From: Spirogloea muscicola
Lineage: Eukaryota > Streptophyta > Zygnematophyceae > Spirogloeales > Spirogloeaceae
Assembly (NCBI GenBank): GCA_009602725.1
Contig: WELB01000042.1
Coordinates: 623,254 to 687,253, forward strand
Direction of reading: 5' to 3'
Length of the DNA: 64,000 nucleotides
Below the pieces are notes generated by a model. It saw nothing but the letters and a program-made list of their open reading frames with translations. It was not told where the DNA came from and ran no database searches. Positions 23,191 to 35,059 of the stretch are shown one piece after another. The translations under genes and the position numbers were made by a program. Every line of letters starts with the position of its first letter. Positions within the stretch are counted from its first letter, which is position 1.

Positions 23191-25215
23191 CCTGGAGACA
23201 AGGAAAAGGATCATACAGCACTGCATAGTCACTGTGTTCTGTTGGCCTCTTTTAGCTTTGGTCCGATCCATTCTCATTAACATTTGAGATGGGTTTTGAT
23301 TAGTGTGGCAACCAGGTGACATTCACAAAACGACATTGACATCACATAGCCATGGTGGATGTAAACGATTCACAATGCCCTTTGTTTCTCAGTACGGCGG
23401 TGCTCTTCATGCTGCATCTCATGCTGGAGCTACTGCTTGTGCATTGAGTTATGAGCAACAGCCAGCAGCATGTCAAACTGATGCTGGTTATGCATCTTGA
23501 CTGGGTGGTTGAATAGTGCTCCCCCAGAAAGGGGCAACGACTGTAAGCGGCGCAGCCATACTTGGAAGTGTTAGGAGCCGTGGGGAAGGACAGCACTAGG
23601 GTGACTCGGCAGACTATGTAGCCTTGGGAATCTGCAACCCCTAGATGGTGCATCTTAAGAAACACCCTTGACAACCTCTCAGAGATGACTCGAGGGAAGC
23701 CAGCTCCGAGGCGACTGATAGTATTGGATCAAGCTCTAACAGCCAGATTACCGAGGTGCCACATGTCGCCTTGCCTCCTATTTCTGTTTGATGTCACGAG
23801 CTCATGCACCAACTTTGGGGTCTGCTTCGGGCCTCTCCACTGAATTGTATCGTCGACCTTGCTGAGTCTACACAGGATCACCAGTGGATAAGAAAAGCTT
23901 AGGAGCTGCAGCTGACTTGGCAGTACTACCAGCCCACTTGCAATTTTGTGGCAGATGTACTTGGCTTACCTTCTGGTGACTGGCTTGCGTACTAACAGGT
24001 GAAGCAGGTTCTCGGCTCCAAGCAGCTAGCGTTGGTGCATAGCAGCATCAGGCACTCAGACTACCAACTGCATCTTTCCAAGATCTCTAGGCAGTTGTTA
24101 ATGCTGCGTGTTGGCAATACACACAGCAGACTTTCGCAGAGACATGGCAGCAAGCTTTTCCAGCTGCTGACTTCTGAGCATGTTCTGCAATTCTTCGTGG
24201 AGCAGAAACGTGACCAAAGTGAACGACCGAAGTAGACTGGTCAAGAGTATGCCTTGCTCTGCACGTATGCAAGTGTAAGCAGTTCTACAAACTTCTGCTC
24301 CAACCACCCTAGTGGCATTTACTCATTGCCATGTTCGCCGTAAACTTCTGACTAACGGAGCCGCAGGAAAGGGGATAGGATGTCTTGCTTCCAAGCACCA
24401 CCTCACCTATGCTCTTGGCAGCTTATCTGTGTCTAACCCATAATTCAAAATCATGCTGGTATCGGTTGTAGCCACTTTGCCCCACAGAACGCGCACGCTT
24501 GGCAAGATGAACTTCGCTGTGCAATTAGAAATCTTCTAGCCAGCAATGATGATCGACGCCCCAGGAAGGCAACTCAATGCCAGCAGATGGACGTTGCTGT
24601 AGTACGCACTTTTGAATAGTACTGCACGAGAAGCCATACCACTTGAGCTTGGAGCCAAGCCTCATAATGGACTAGTGCTCTATCAGAGTGCTGCAACGAT
24701 GCGTTTGATTGTAACACACCATCAAGCACCGCAGCCTGTGGCATGACTCGCATCGTGCTACAAATCCCACTTTGTACATTTGCTATTCATGCCTCCAGGT
24801 CTTTTGTTGTGCTACCGATCACATCTCTCCATGTCGATCTATCAATTCCAAAGCTATGCTATGCAGGGCCGTGCCTGTTGTGTACTTGCAGCAGCCTCTG
24901 CTGGCTCTGCGCAGCGGCGTCAATCTTCCTTCCCTAAACTCAACTGACTTACAACTGTAAGTCAGTTGGAGATACTGAAATGGAGATACTGAGTGGGCGT
25001 CCAGTCTGCAGCTCCGCACAGGGTATGTAGTTACACTTCAAGAACTCCCTCTCTCTGTATGCACTCAGCTGAATTTTACAGCTCCATTGCGAACATCGGA
25101 AGCTGCGCTCGCTCAAGCCCTCTGACTGGCAAACGGCTTCACATTTTTGCAGAGCTGCGCGTCCACACATGGGCAGCCGCACGTCAAGGTCAGGAGAGAG
25201 AGACGAAGAAATAGC
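23191..25215. other. Intergenic, no gene recognised
   Basis: About 2 kb follow the starch synthase stop. Several frames of 60-110 codons exist on both strands, but none has a recognisable motif or convincing splice chain. The only structure I can point to is the 28-nt hairpin at 24941-24968, followed by two GGAGATACTGA copies. Confidence 0.5.
24941..24968. repeat. Perfect 13-bp inverted repeat (hairpin)
   Basis: CAACTGACTTACA and its exact reverse complement TGTAAGTCAGTTG are separated by two bases. The sequence GGAGATACTGA follows directly and is repeated at 24982. The position, just before the large repeat block at 25.2 kb, suggests a terminus or insertion footprint, which is an inference. 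Confidence 0.85.
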
Positions 25216-26400
25216 AGCTATTGCAAAGGGGGTGAGGGCTGTGATAAGCCAGCTCATACTAGAACGAATCGAAACGGCTCTTCCAATGTAAGGCAATGGC
25301 TGTGAGAGGCCAGCCCAGAGACATGTACAAGGTCTGAAAATGCCGGAAGTCGCAAAAAGCACGAAATGATCAAGGTCCAGGACGCTGCCGCTGGTAGATA
25401 ATGAGCAACAGCTCACCACATTCAGGCATGAAGTCCGACCGTCAGCCGCTCCCAGCAAGAGGGGAGCTTAGTAACCACCTCGTGGTTACTTAGCCACCTC
25501 GTGGTCACTAAGCTCCCATCTGCGGTAGTCTCGTGCATAGGTGTGTGGTTAGGCGCCTTCCGGCTCTTTGGACCTTATCCGTTCCTTTTCGAAGAAACAG
25601 GTTTTCCACGTTCACAGCAGTGGCTGTGAGAAGACAGTGGCTCTCTCAGTGGGGGCAAGGGCTGTAAGAGGCCTGCCCGAAGAATTGACAGGGTTCGAAA
25701 GGGCGGGATGGCGCCTTTCGTGGAGCCTTTCGTGTCCGTCTCCCTCCAGCGGTCCCTGGCCCACGCCTTGCATCTGCGTGCTGGCCGTGCTCTCGCTGCG
25801 GCCTCCGGCTTTTGTCAGGGGGATGGATAGTTTTCCGGCAGCTAGTCTGTCGGATGTGAGGCTCCTCACTCGTAAGTACTGAGTGGTCCATCCTCCCCGT
25901 TCTGCCATAGCCTCTTCAGGCCCCGCAGTCGCTGCTTAGCTCGTACTTTGGCCCCTTCGAACCTTGTCAATTCTTTTCGGGCTGGCTTCTCACAGACCTG
26001 GCCCCCATTGGGAGAGCCACTTCTTCTTCTTCTTTTCGTGGGCTGGCCTTTCCCAAGCCCACAATGGGGGATAGTTCTCCGGCAGACAGTCTGTCGGGTT
26101 TGAGGCTCCTCACTCTAGCTACTGAGTGGTCCATCCTCCACCCGTTCTAACGTGGCATTTGCAGGCCCCTCCGTCATTGTGGCCCCTTCGACCCTTTTGT
26201 CAATTCTTTTCGGGCTGGCTTTTCACAGCCCTTGCCCCATTGGGAGAGCCACTTTTTGTGCTTTTTGTTCTTCGTACTTCCCCTGGCCCCTTCTCGTCCT
26301 TTGTTCATTCTTTTCTGGGCTGGCTTTTTCCAGCCCCTATCCTCAATGGGCGAGCCCTTCTCTCACTTTCCCAGCCCCTACCCTCTTCGGGAGAGCCAGA
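25216..26400. repeat. Large repeat block with two composite elements
   Basis: Plus-oriented hairpin-core units lie at 25220-25265, 25280-25340 and 25640-25700. The composite element occupies 25771-26020 (+): module 2, then GGGCTGGCTTCTCACAG and CCCCCATTGGGAGAGCCAC. A second, 5'-shortened composite copy is at 26064-26252 (+). Further units in the same minus orientation of the core lie at about 26035-26060 and 26300-26390. A 56-bp foldback at 25462-25517 splits the block. Frames through this region are repeat-derived. Confidence 0.85.
25462..25517. repeat. 56-bp nested foldback
   Basis: The ends are perfect 11-bp inverted repeats, GGGAGCTTAGT and ACTAAGCTCCC. Inside are two further hairpins built on CCACCTCGTGG (AACCACCTCGTGGTT and CCACCTCGTGG). 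It could form a three-stem cruciform. Confidence 0.85.
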
Positions 26401-27400
26401 AAACCACAAGAAGAAAAGCCTCTTCCAGTGGAGGGCTATAGCTCTTTGCCAACTAAACGGCACGGCGCCCCAACGGGAGTAGTCGTCCCGTCGCTGCAGC
26501 AGACGGCCGTGGGCGGGCGCGCCAGCGACTGTCCTCGAAGAAAAGCGTCGGGAGAAGCGCCCGCGGTCAACGGCGTCAGTCAACGACGTACCAACCCCCC
26601 CGGTCCGGTCGGACCACAACCGGTCCAGAGGGACCGGCTTTTGCGGGCTCGCGACCGGCACCGGTCGCGCGCCGGCGGAACGGTCACGCCCTGCAACGGT
26701 CGGCGCGGCGAGGAGGGAGGGAGGAGGGAGGTGGGGGCCGCCCGCTCCCCCTGGACCGGGCTTCCCCCCCCCCCCTCCTCCCCGGCCCGGCCCGGCCAGC
26801 CACCCAGCCAGTACATGTCAAGCTTCCAGAAGTGGCCAAGACTTGTGACAGCCCAGTGGGGGAAGGACGGACAGCAGGGGGCGTCAGGAGCTAGCTCAGG
26901 GCCAGGATCACGGCGAGAGTGCCGCCGTCGCCACCGCCGCGGCCGCCGCCGCTGCGGCCGCTGTTGCTGTTGCTGCCAGCTGCCTGCTGCTGCCCAATCA
27001 AGGAGTCCCTGCTCTTCATATCAGCAGCAGCATTCTTTTTTTTAAGTCTCCGGCTCCTTGCTGCGGGCCTCCGGCAGTGCGGCGAGCAGCACAATGGCGG
27101 AGGGCCGTGTCGGGCTCGGCCGAGCCAGCCAAGGGCCGGCAGCCTCAGCCGGCTGCCCACTAGCTGCTGCTGGCACTTGTGGGCGCGCCGCTGTGGAGCT
27201 GGCCGAGACGGCCCTTCGGCTCCGGTGCCCAGGAGTCGCAGCTCGCTGGAGCTGCAGGTGGGTGAGGCGTCCCCTCCTCTGCACAACAACTTATCATTCT
27301 CGTCAGACGACACCTCAACAAGCGAAGCGATCCTCCTCGTCAATTGAATTACTATATGGTGCTAACTTGTCCACTAAGATTTAACCATAGCAGGAGCAGA
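26401..27400. other. Upstream region of GH9 gene, no gene recognised
   Basis: This is GC-rich sequence with long open frames on both strands that look compositional. They include a frame at 26919-27347 and an opposing one at 26891-27343. Neither resembles a known family. A run of eight Ts lies near 27037. It probably contains the GH9 promoter. Confidence 0.4.
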
Positions 27401-30400
27401 ATGATGGCAAGTGGATCAGCTCGGCGCTGGGCCGTGCTTGCGCTCCTGGTAGCGGCCGCGCACACAGCCAGCGCTCAGTTCGACTACGCCGACGCTCTGC
27501 AGGTATGACCAGCCAGCCACCGTCCACCTCCTTGATGCCGGTACCACGAGGGTGCGCCATTGATGCAATGCTTTCGGCACTCCTGCGCTGTCACCAGCAA
27601 TGTGAGCTAATGTGATTGAGTACGCAAGGTTTGCTAACATATAGTTACGGAGTTATTGTCCTGCAGAAGAGCATACTCTTCCTGGAGGCACAACGGTCGG
27701 GCCCACTCCCAGGCCCGAGCTCGCCCCGTCCGCAGCGCATGGGCTGGCGAGGAGACAGCGCGCTTACCGACGGCTTTGCTCCTCCTGGCATGGTATGCGC
27801 CAATGACTAGTAGCCTGTACAAGCTTTTCGAGATGATCTAGCAAAGTCTGCATTTTGAGGCTTTGCCAGCAATGCAAACACTCCATGCAGCTGCATGGGG
27901 ATATTGTTTTATCACAGCGTCAAGGAAGAGAGACAAGTGACCAGCGTTGCTTAAACCCGCCCTGTGATAGCAAGTTTTGGTCTGTCTTGTTGTCGCCGCC
28001 CTTTTGAGGCTACTTGAAGTCAGTTGCTGAGGCTTTCATTGTACTTGTGCCCCATTGTGAAGCTCGATCTCGTCGGCGGTTACTACGACTCAGGTGACAA
28101 TGTCAAATTCAACTTCCCCATGGCTTTCTCCATAACGACACTTGCCTACAATGTCATCGAGTACAGAGCACAGCTCCAACAAGCAGGGCAACTAGATGTA
28201 AGCATTTTGGCAGCCCTCCATTGTTTGTTGTGATAGTCGTTTGCAATTTGTAAGTTGACTGATGTCGACCAGGTCTATCCATCAATGCACCATACCTCCT
28301 TTCAGATGATTAGCTGTGTAAATAGGGGTCAATGTTGCAGCCGCTACAGGGCTACAATGGCATACCTGACTACTAGATTCCATGTAACAGTATGCGCTTG
28401 ATGCCATCCGGTGGGGCACTGACTACCTCCTCAAGTGCCACTCAGCACCCACAACACTGTGGGGGGAGGTACATCCCCGCTTTCCACCAGGCTACACTTC
28501 AAGACCTCGGGCTGCTCTGAATGTGCTAATTCAGAACTTCGTTTTTGACTCTCTGCCACGCCATACCTGATGTCCATGTTAATCGCGTCAAGGAAGTCTA
28601 AACTTCACTAGCGCTGCACCTGGTGCAGGTTGGTGAAGGACAGAGCGATCACAGCTGCTGGGCTCGACCAGAGCAGATGAAGACCCCTAGGACTCCGTAC
28701 CAGATCAACCAAACAAGCCCTGGCACAGAGCTTGCGGCAGAGACAGCTGCAGCAATGGCCGCTGCCTCTATAGCTTTCCAGTCTTCGGATCCGACCTATG
28801 CGACCACCTTATCAGCCCACGCTCAGCAGGTAAGTTGCTTAGCTGGGTTGTTGCCTTTTGCCTATTGCCGGGATCGGCAACGGACTATGGCTGATCCTGG
28901 AAGGCCATCTTCAAAATCGCAGCAGAGACTGATGGACCTCTTGCAGGGGTGCCAAAACTAGTGTACTAATGAGTGTACTAATGACTATGCTTGGCTGGGA
29001 GCAGCTCTTCACCTTCGGTGATTCCTTCCGCGGAGACTATGCACAGTCCATCAGTGTTGTCTCTGGCTTTTACAATTCATTTTCAGGATATAAGGTATGT
29101 GTATGCTCGCGCTCATGTTTCCAGGATGTCAAATTTTCACCATTGTTGAGGCAGTGATTGACGCATAGTGCAAGCATGGGTGACAACTTAGCTTCGCAGC
29201 ACACACACGCTCTCTGCTAGCTTGTCCTTTGACCAGGATGAGCTACTGTGGGCCGCTGCTTGGCTGTGGTGGGCGACCGGCAAGGACACATACCTACAGT
29301 ACTGCGTGGACAATGCCGCCAGCTTTGGTGGTACCACAATGAGCAAAGTGGAGTTTTCTTGGGATGACAAAATGGCCGGTGCTCAGATCCTCCTCACCAA
29401 GGTCGTCTGCAGCACCAAAAATAATAGCTAAAGCTTCAACGCTGTGCAGCAAGTGTATGGCCCAGATCGGCTAGGTGCTATGGAGGGTGCTGTCAATCAA
29501 TCTGATCAGTCTCACCAGACCAGATTTTGCCCTGGACTGGTGGCTGCAGATATTGCTACAGAACAAGGCTGCTCCAGCATTTCAGAGCACTTTAGCCACG
29601 TACAGGCTGCGTGCCGAGGACTTCGTTTGCGCAGTCATGCAGGCTGCTACAACTGGGCAGCAAGTTCAACGCACGCCTGGTAACCCTCAAACAGACGTTG
29701 TTGTGGTCAGCTGTGCTGTTTATAATGAGCTGCGCTGCAGAGAAGGGTAGCTTGTTGTGACTATGTGCAGCTCAGTCCTGCCACTACAAATATTTGTCCA
29801 TGGACAAGGGCACGTTGTGTGCCGGCTGTGTGCCGGCCTTAGACTCTTTATGTGCATGAGATATTCTCATCTTTTGACATTTCTCTGGCAATGGCTGCTG
29901 CAGCGGGGCTGATCTATGTTCGGGAGTGGAGCAACTTGCAGTATGCCGGCTCAGCCACAATGCTCATCACAATCTATGCCGACTACCTGGCAGCTGCTGG
30001 TCAAAGCCTGACATGTGGTACCCGAAGCTTTTCACCGGGTCAGATTCTTGCTTTTGCAAAGACGCAGGTGACCATCCTCTCCATGTGCATCTTCTCCATC
30101 TGCATCTTCAAGACATGCCTTGACAGAATGCTGGTGCCCAAGGCTACTGCTCCATCCATGATGATTAAAGCGTGCGTGTCTTTATCATCAGGTGGATTAC
30201 GTCCTTGGAAACAACCCGCTCAAGCTTAGCTACATGGTTGGATTCAGCTCCAACTACCCCACCATGGTCCACCACCGCGGTGCCTCGACCGTGAGCATAT
30301 TCCAGGACCCCGAGGAGTTCTCCTGCAACGACGGCTTCAACAAGTTCTACTACAGCAAGGCAAATATCTATATCTGCTTGCAGACCTCCATCGTGACCTA

Positions 30401-32407
30401 TACATACCACAGACTTGCACTGCGTGGAAGTCAAGTGCACTATTTCAGGACCATCAAGACAGATTCTGATGGTGCTCATTTTCGCATGCAGGGCCCAAAT
30501 CCGAACGTACTTATTGGATCCATCATTGGGGGCCCAGACGCAAAGGACGGGTTTGTGCAGAGCCGCCAGAATTTCATGCAGTGCGAGCCGTCAACGTACC
30601 TCAACACGGTGATCGTGGGCCCGCTGGCCAAGATCAACGACGGCGCAGTGCCGTCGTCGCCGGCCAACTTCACGCTACCCAGTACGATACAGCCCGCCAA
30701 CCCCCCACCGCCGCCGCCATCGCCGCCGCCTTCGCCTCCACCGGGCTCCGGTCCACTGCCGCCGCCATCGCCGCCGTTGCCTCCGCCTCCGCCTCCATCA
30801 CCGTCCCCGCCGCCATTCTCCCCGCCGCCACCATTCCCGCCGTGCAGCCCACCTTCTCCACCTGACCTCTCTGCGTCCTCCCCGCCGCTGCCGCCACCGC
30901 TGACACAGCTGTCACCACCACTGCTCCTGCCGCCACCTCCTCCACCGCCACGGCCTCCTCCGCCACCTCCGCCGCTGCCCATTGCTGGAACTTCACAGCC
31001 GCCACCACCTCCGAGCTCACCATACATTAAGACTACGCTCCAACCACCACCACCCCCGCCGCCAGCCCCACTTGTCACACGCCCACCACCACCTCCGCCA
31101 CCTTTGCCGTCACCATCACCGCCACCGCCGACGCCGTCCACGCCGCCGCCGCCACCGCCGCCGCCACCTTCACTATCCCCAATGCAGTTGCATCCCCCGC
31201 CACCACCGGAACTGCAGACCTCTCCTCCTCCTCTGCTGCCACCTCCATCATCAGCCTCAGCAACTCCACCTGGTGCGCTCCTTGTGACCATCGTGGTCCC
31301 ATGGGGACGCTGTGACTCTGCCAACTGCTTTCTTTTCCACATGCCATGGCACTGCTACCTCTGACTTACATGCCTTGCCAAAATCCAAATTGGTGCTACC
31401 GAAATGCTGAGCAGCTGAACGAATTCTTGCAGGGTGCCGTTATATACTATGTTATCATTACGAAATCATCTATTAGTATCTGCCAGGACCGAAGCAAGCT
31501 GCAGACGGGTTGCCGTCTAACGTCGTAACGACAAGCTTGTGGCAACGTCGTATGCAGTTGGCAAGAAGGCGCACAACTGCAAGAACCCGGCGCACTGCCC
31601 GTCGCTGCGCAGCCCGCCGAAGAAGGGCGGCCACCACCCGCCTGGCGTGGGCCACCGCGTGGGCCACCACCCGCCGGGCGTCGGCCATCACCACCGGCGC
31701 CTCCTGGCAGGGCCGCCGGTAGCGGCGTCACCAGTTAGACAAGAGCCATTGCCATGGCGGCCGCTGGTCACTCGAGAGGAGATGGCACGACTGCCCCGAG
31801 TTGTCGTCCCAGCGGAGGTGGCGGCGGCGAGGGCGGCCATGGAGGAGGAGGAGCAGCCCAAGACGGCGAAGAAGCAGCAGAATCTGCTGGTGCTCCCCTG
31901 TGCAGCGCCGCCGCCGCCGTCGCCGCCGCCGCCCGTCCCCGTGCCCCCTGGCGCCCCGCCTGCCCCCGGCTCGCCTGGTAAGCGCATGAAGCCAACCCCA
32001 AGACAAAGCTAACCCAAGCGGCCATGGAGCCATGGGGTCTGTGCTGCTGGAAGGCCAGAGCCTGACGTCCTCTGGCTGTGTGCTGTGCAGCGGCGGGCCT
32101 CGGTGAGACGGGCAATGCCCAGGTGAGCGTCCTGACGACCACTTCTGGCAGCTGGGGCGCCTCCGATGGCGGCACCTTTACCAACTACGAGGTGACCGTC
32201 ACGAACTTGGGTGCGCAGCCGATCACGTCGATCGGCATCACTTGCACTGGCTTCAGCCCCACAGGGTCTTGGGGGATCACACAGGCTGGCACAATATGTA
32301 TGTTGCCTAGCTACGTCTTCCCACTTGCGCCGGGGACAAAGTTCAGCTTTGGCTACATCCAGGAGAACACGCCCGCGCTTTTCCAGGTCTCAAGTGTCGG
32401 GCTTTAA
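27401..32407 (+). CDS. Secreted GH9 endoglucanase with proline-rich linkers and CBM49
   Basis: Thirteen exons give about 969 residues: 27401-27502, 27667-27792, 28063-28197, 28391-28468, 28629-28829, 29005-29094, 29237-29401, 29550-29679, 29904-30067, 30192-30359, 30492-31283, 31536-31977 and 32091-32407. It should cleave beta-1,4-glucans outside the cell. Order: a signal peptide ([18 protein letters not shown]); a full GH9 domain with [32 protein letters not shown] (the catalytic Asp loop), [23 protein letters not shown] and CEPSTYLN; a linker of about 190 residues of Pro/Ser ([14 protein letters not shown]); a Lys/His-rich stretch (GHHPPGVGH); a second proline linker; and a C-terminal CBM49 ([20 protein letters not shown], then SWGI and [15 protein letters not shown]). 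Wall turnover during division is the likely role. The exon 11/12 junction is the least certain. Exon 10 ends at a GC donor. Confidence 0.92.
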
Positions 32408-33066
32408 GAGGCATCAAGCAAAGCTGGTTCTAGAATCACATGGCAGACAGTGATTGAAATGAATCACGCCTTAAGTCAGTGTCATTTGTAGTTCGTCGTA
32501 GGGCCACCCAAGCTTTGCGTCCGAAGCCGCTGCTATAGCTCCTGCACCACCTCGGTGTCTTACACTATGGCCGGCTTGCCTGACCATGGAACGCCAAGCG
32601 CTTGCCCACATAGCCGGCTGCACGGATCCCAATGTTAGACTTTACTTTAGGACATTTATCCTTACAAGAGTTGCTTAAACAGCTGGTAGGTGGTTGATTG
32701 GCCTGAGTCAATTAACCACCTATTTCTGTATTATATCCTACCTGTCTTTCCAAACTTTGACAAATTCTGTTTAGTAATTGCTCTGAAGGGCTCACTGTGG
32801 TGCTAGTGCTCTCTGCCATCAACTTACGCACGTGTATCCTCCTTAAGCTAGCAACATCTGATTGATCATCTAGCTGGCAAGCATTACCCCTAAGTGGTCG
32901 CAAAGAAAAGATGAAAGTACCAATCAGTCAAGAGTAGGCAACGTAAATAACAATCTATTCAAAGCAACGAATAAAAGAAGTGCTCCTAAGTAACGCAAGG
33001 TTTCGTGGCCATTAGCAGAGCAACTGAGACTACCTACATTTGGACCAGTCAAAGAAGGTGGACTAG
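32408..33066. other. Convergent intergenic region with a hairpin
   Basis: This is AT-richer DNA between the 3' ends of the GH9 and ELO genes. It contains an inverted repeat, TAGGTGGTTGATTG (32687-32700) against CAATTAACCACCTA (32709-32722), pairing at 13 of 14 positions plus a G-T pair. No gene was recognised. Confidence 0.5.
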
Positions 33067-34136
33067 CTAGTCGGACTTGGCAGACACCTCTGCAGCTGCT
33101 GTGATCGCATTCTTTGCCCTTCGACCGGCGTACTGCTGCCGGTGGAAGCGCACAAAGAGGAGGAGCAGCGTGAAGTTGAAGGCAACATTGAAGAGCCAGC
33201 TGTAGAAGCCGGAGCAGCCTTCGCGCTGGGTCACGTGGAGGTATAGGAAGGGTATGGAGACAGCAAAGCTGAAGACAAACTGCACAATCTGGAGGTTGGT
33301 GACGAGCTTGCGCCAGGGCGGGGGCCGACCAAGGCAGTGAAGGAAGTAGTAGAAGTACATGACGACGTGAATGCCCGTGTTGGTCAGGAGCGCAATCGTC
33401 TGCCACAGAGCGAACATGAGAGCACGGCTTAGGTGATGCTTCCATTTGGAGCTCGCCATGGCAGACAGGAAACAACAGCCTGCACCTCTTGACCCCCTGA
33501 ATTCACTTTCCTATGTCCCATGTTACCACCAGATATTGGTGTTGCTGTGCTGTTCTCCTGCCGCTCTATGGAGCCTCTGTTACCTTCCATGCAAAGGCCC
33601 CTAGCCTGTGTAGCCCTTGAGCTGCAGCCTAGACACATGCATTGCCAACAGCCTGCTAGGAATGGCCAGAACGGGACGCTCGAACAGCTGCATCAATGGA
33701 TGGCAGACGGGAAGGATGGTGGGCTGCGCAGCCGGTGTTAGTGCAGAGACGGAGTGGCACCTGCAGTGACTGCTGGTCGTCGAGCCAGAGGTAGCACATG
33801 ACGAGGACGAGGGCGTGGTGGTAGACGTGGAGGAGCGTGAGGGGCTTGGCGCGGAGGAGGAGGAGGGCGGTGTCCAGGAGCTCGTAGTACTTGCTCAGGT
33901 AGTAGGCGTACGACCAGAAGTATATGCGGCCGACCGGGCGCGTGCGCGGCGGCAGGCAGAAGAGCCAGGCGTGGCGCTTAAAGGCGTCGTCGCCGGCGCC
34001 CCACATCCACGCCGTCTCGGACGCCTCGGCGGCGGCGGCGGCGGCGGCGCCGGCGAACATGGCGGCGGAGGCGAGGCAGAGCGCGAGGTTGTGAAGCGCG
34101 GGCAGCGGGCCCAGCGCCACTGGCCGGCCGCCGCGG
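33067..34136 (-). CDS. ELO-family very-long-chain fatty-acid elongase (3-ketoacyl-CoA synthase), 5' end in gap
   Basis: Two exons are clear, from the gap edge at 34136 to 33761 and 33399-33067, joined in phase 0. ELO enzymes condense malonyl-CoA with long acyl-CoA in the ER. The sequence shows LGPLPALHNLALCLASAA, then GRIYFWSYAYYLSKYYELLD and LLHVYHHALVLVMCYLW, with the HxxHH catalytic box. The second exon continues TNTGIHVVMYFYYFLHCLG and TNLQIVQFVFSF with further membrane helices. It ends in a Lys/Arg-rich tail, RRAKNAITAAAEVSAKSD. The N-terminal helices lie in the 607-base gap or beyond. ORFs on the far side (34744-35139) cannot be tied to it securely. The gene is divergent from the TPR gene. 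Confidence 0.88.
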
Positions 34137-34743
34137 NNNNNNNNNNNNNNNNNNNNNNNNNNNNNNNNNNNNNNNNNNNNNNNNNNNNNNNNNNNNNNNN
34201 NNNNNNNNNNNNNNNNNNNNNNNNNNNNNNNNNNNNNNNNNNNNNNNNNNNNNNNNNNNNNNNNNNNNNNNNNNNNNNNNNNNNNNNNNNNNNNNNNNNN
34301 NNNNNNNNNNNNNNNNNNNNNNNNNNNNNNNNNNNNNNNNNNNNNNNNNNNNNNNNNNNNNNNNNNNNNNNNNNNNNNNNNNNNNNNNNNNNNNNNNNNN
34401 NNNNNNNNNNNNNNNNNNNNNNNNNNNNNNNNNNNNNNNNNNNNNNNNNNNNNNNNNNNNNNNNNNNNNNNNNNNNNNNNNNNNNNNNNNNNNNNNNNNN
34501 NNNNNNNNNNNNNNNNNNNNNNNNNNNNNNNNNNNNNNNNNNNNNNNNNNNNNNNNNNNNNNNNNNNNNNNNNNNNNNNNNNNNNNNNNNNNNNNNNNNN
34601 NNNNNNNNNNNNNNNNNNNNNNNNNNNNNNNNNNNNNNNNNNNNNNNNNNNNNNNNNNNNNNNNNNNNNNNNNNNNNNNNNNNNNNNNNNNNNNNNNNNN
34701 NNNNNNNNNNNNNNNNNNNNNNNNNNNNNNNNNNNNNNNNNNN
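34137..34743. other. Assembly gap (607 N)
   Basis: Ns interrupt the 5' half of the ELO gene. Both flanks are GC-rich (GGCGGCGGC tracts at 34030-34060), as at the other long gap. Confidence 0.99.
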
Positions 34744-35059
34744 GCTCCTGTGGCGCGCGCGAGCTTGGGGGCCCGCCATGGCGGCCTCGTCGTGCCCGGC
34801 GCCCCGCCTGGCTCCCCCGGCGCGGCCGCGCGCCGCTCCCGGCGACCAACAGCTCCCGAGGTGCGCTGTGGCGCTCGAGAGTGGCTGCCGCGCAGCTTTG
34901 CGCCACTCTGCCTGATAGCGGCCCGAACTGAGGCGAGCGCCAAGTGCTCGTGTCAACCGCAGGGCAGCAGCTGCGCGCGCGAGCCCCGCCGCGGCGAGCC
35001 GGCGCTCGGCCGCCATCGCCGCGGCAGAGCTCGGAGCTAGGCACGCTGCCGATGCCAAG

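Noticed and set aside
30476-31342. Gly-rich 288-codon frame on the minus strand
   Set aside because: It is the antisense of the GH9 proline linker (CCN/GGN), a pure composition effect.
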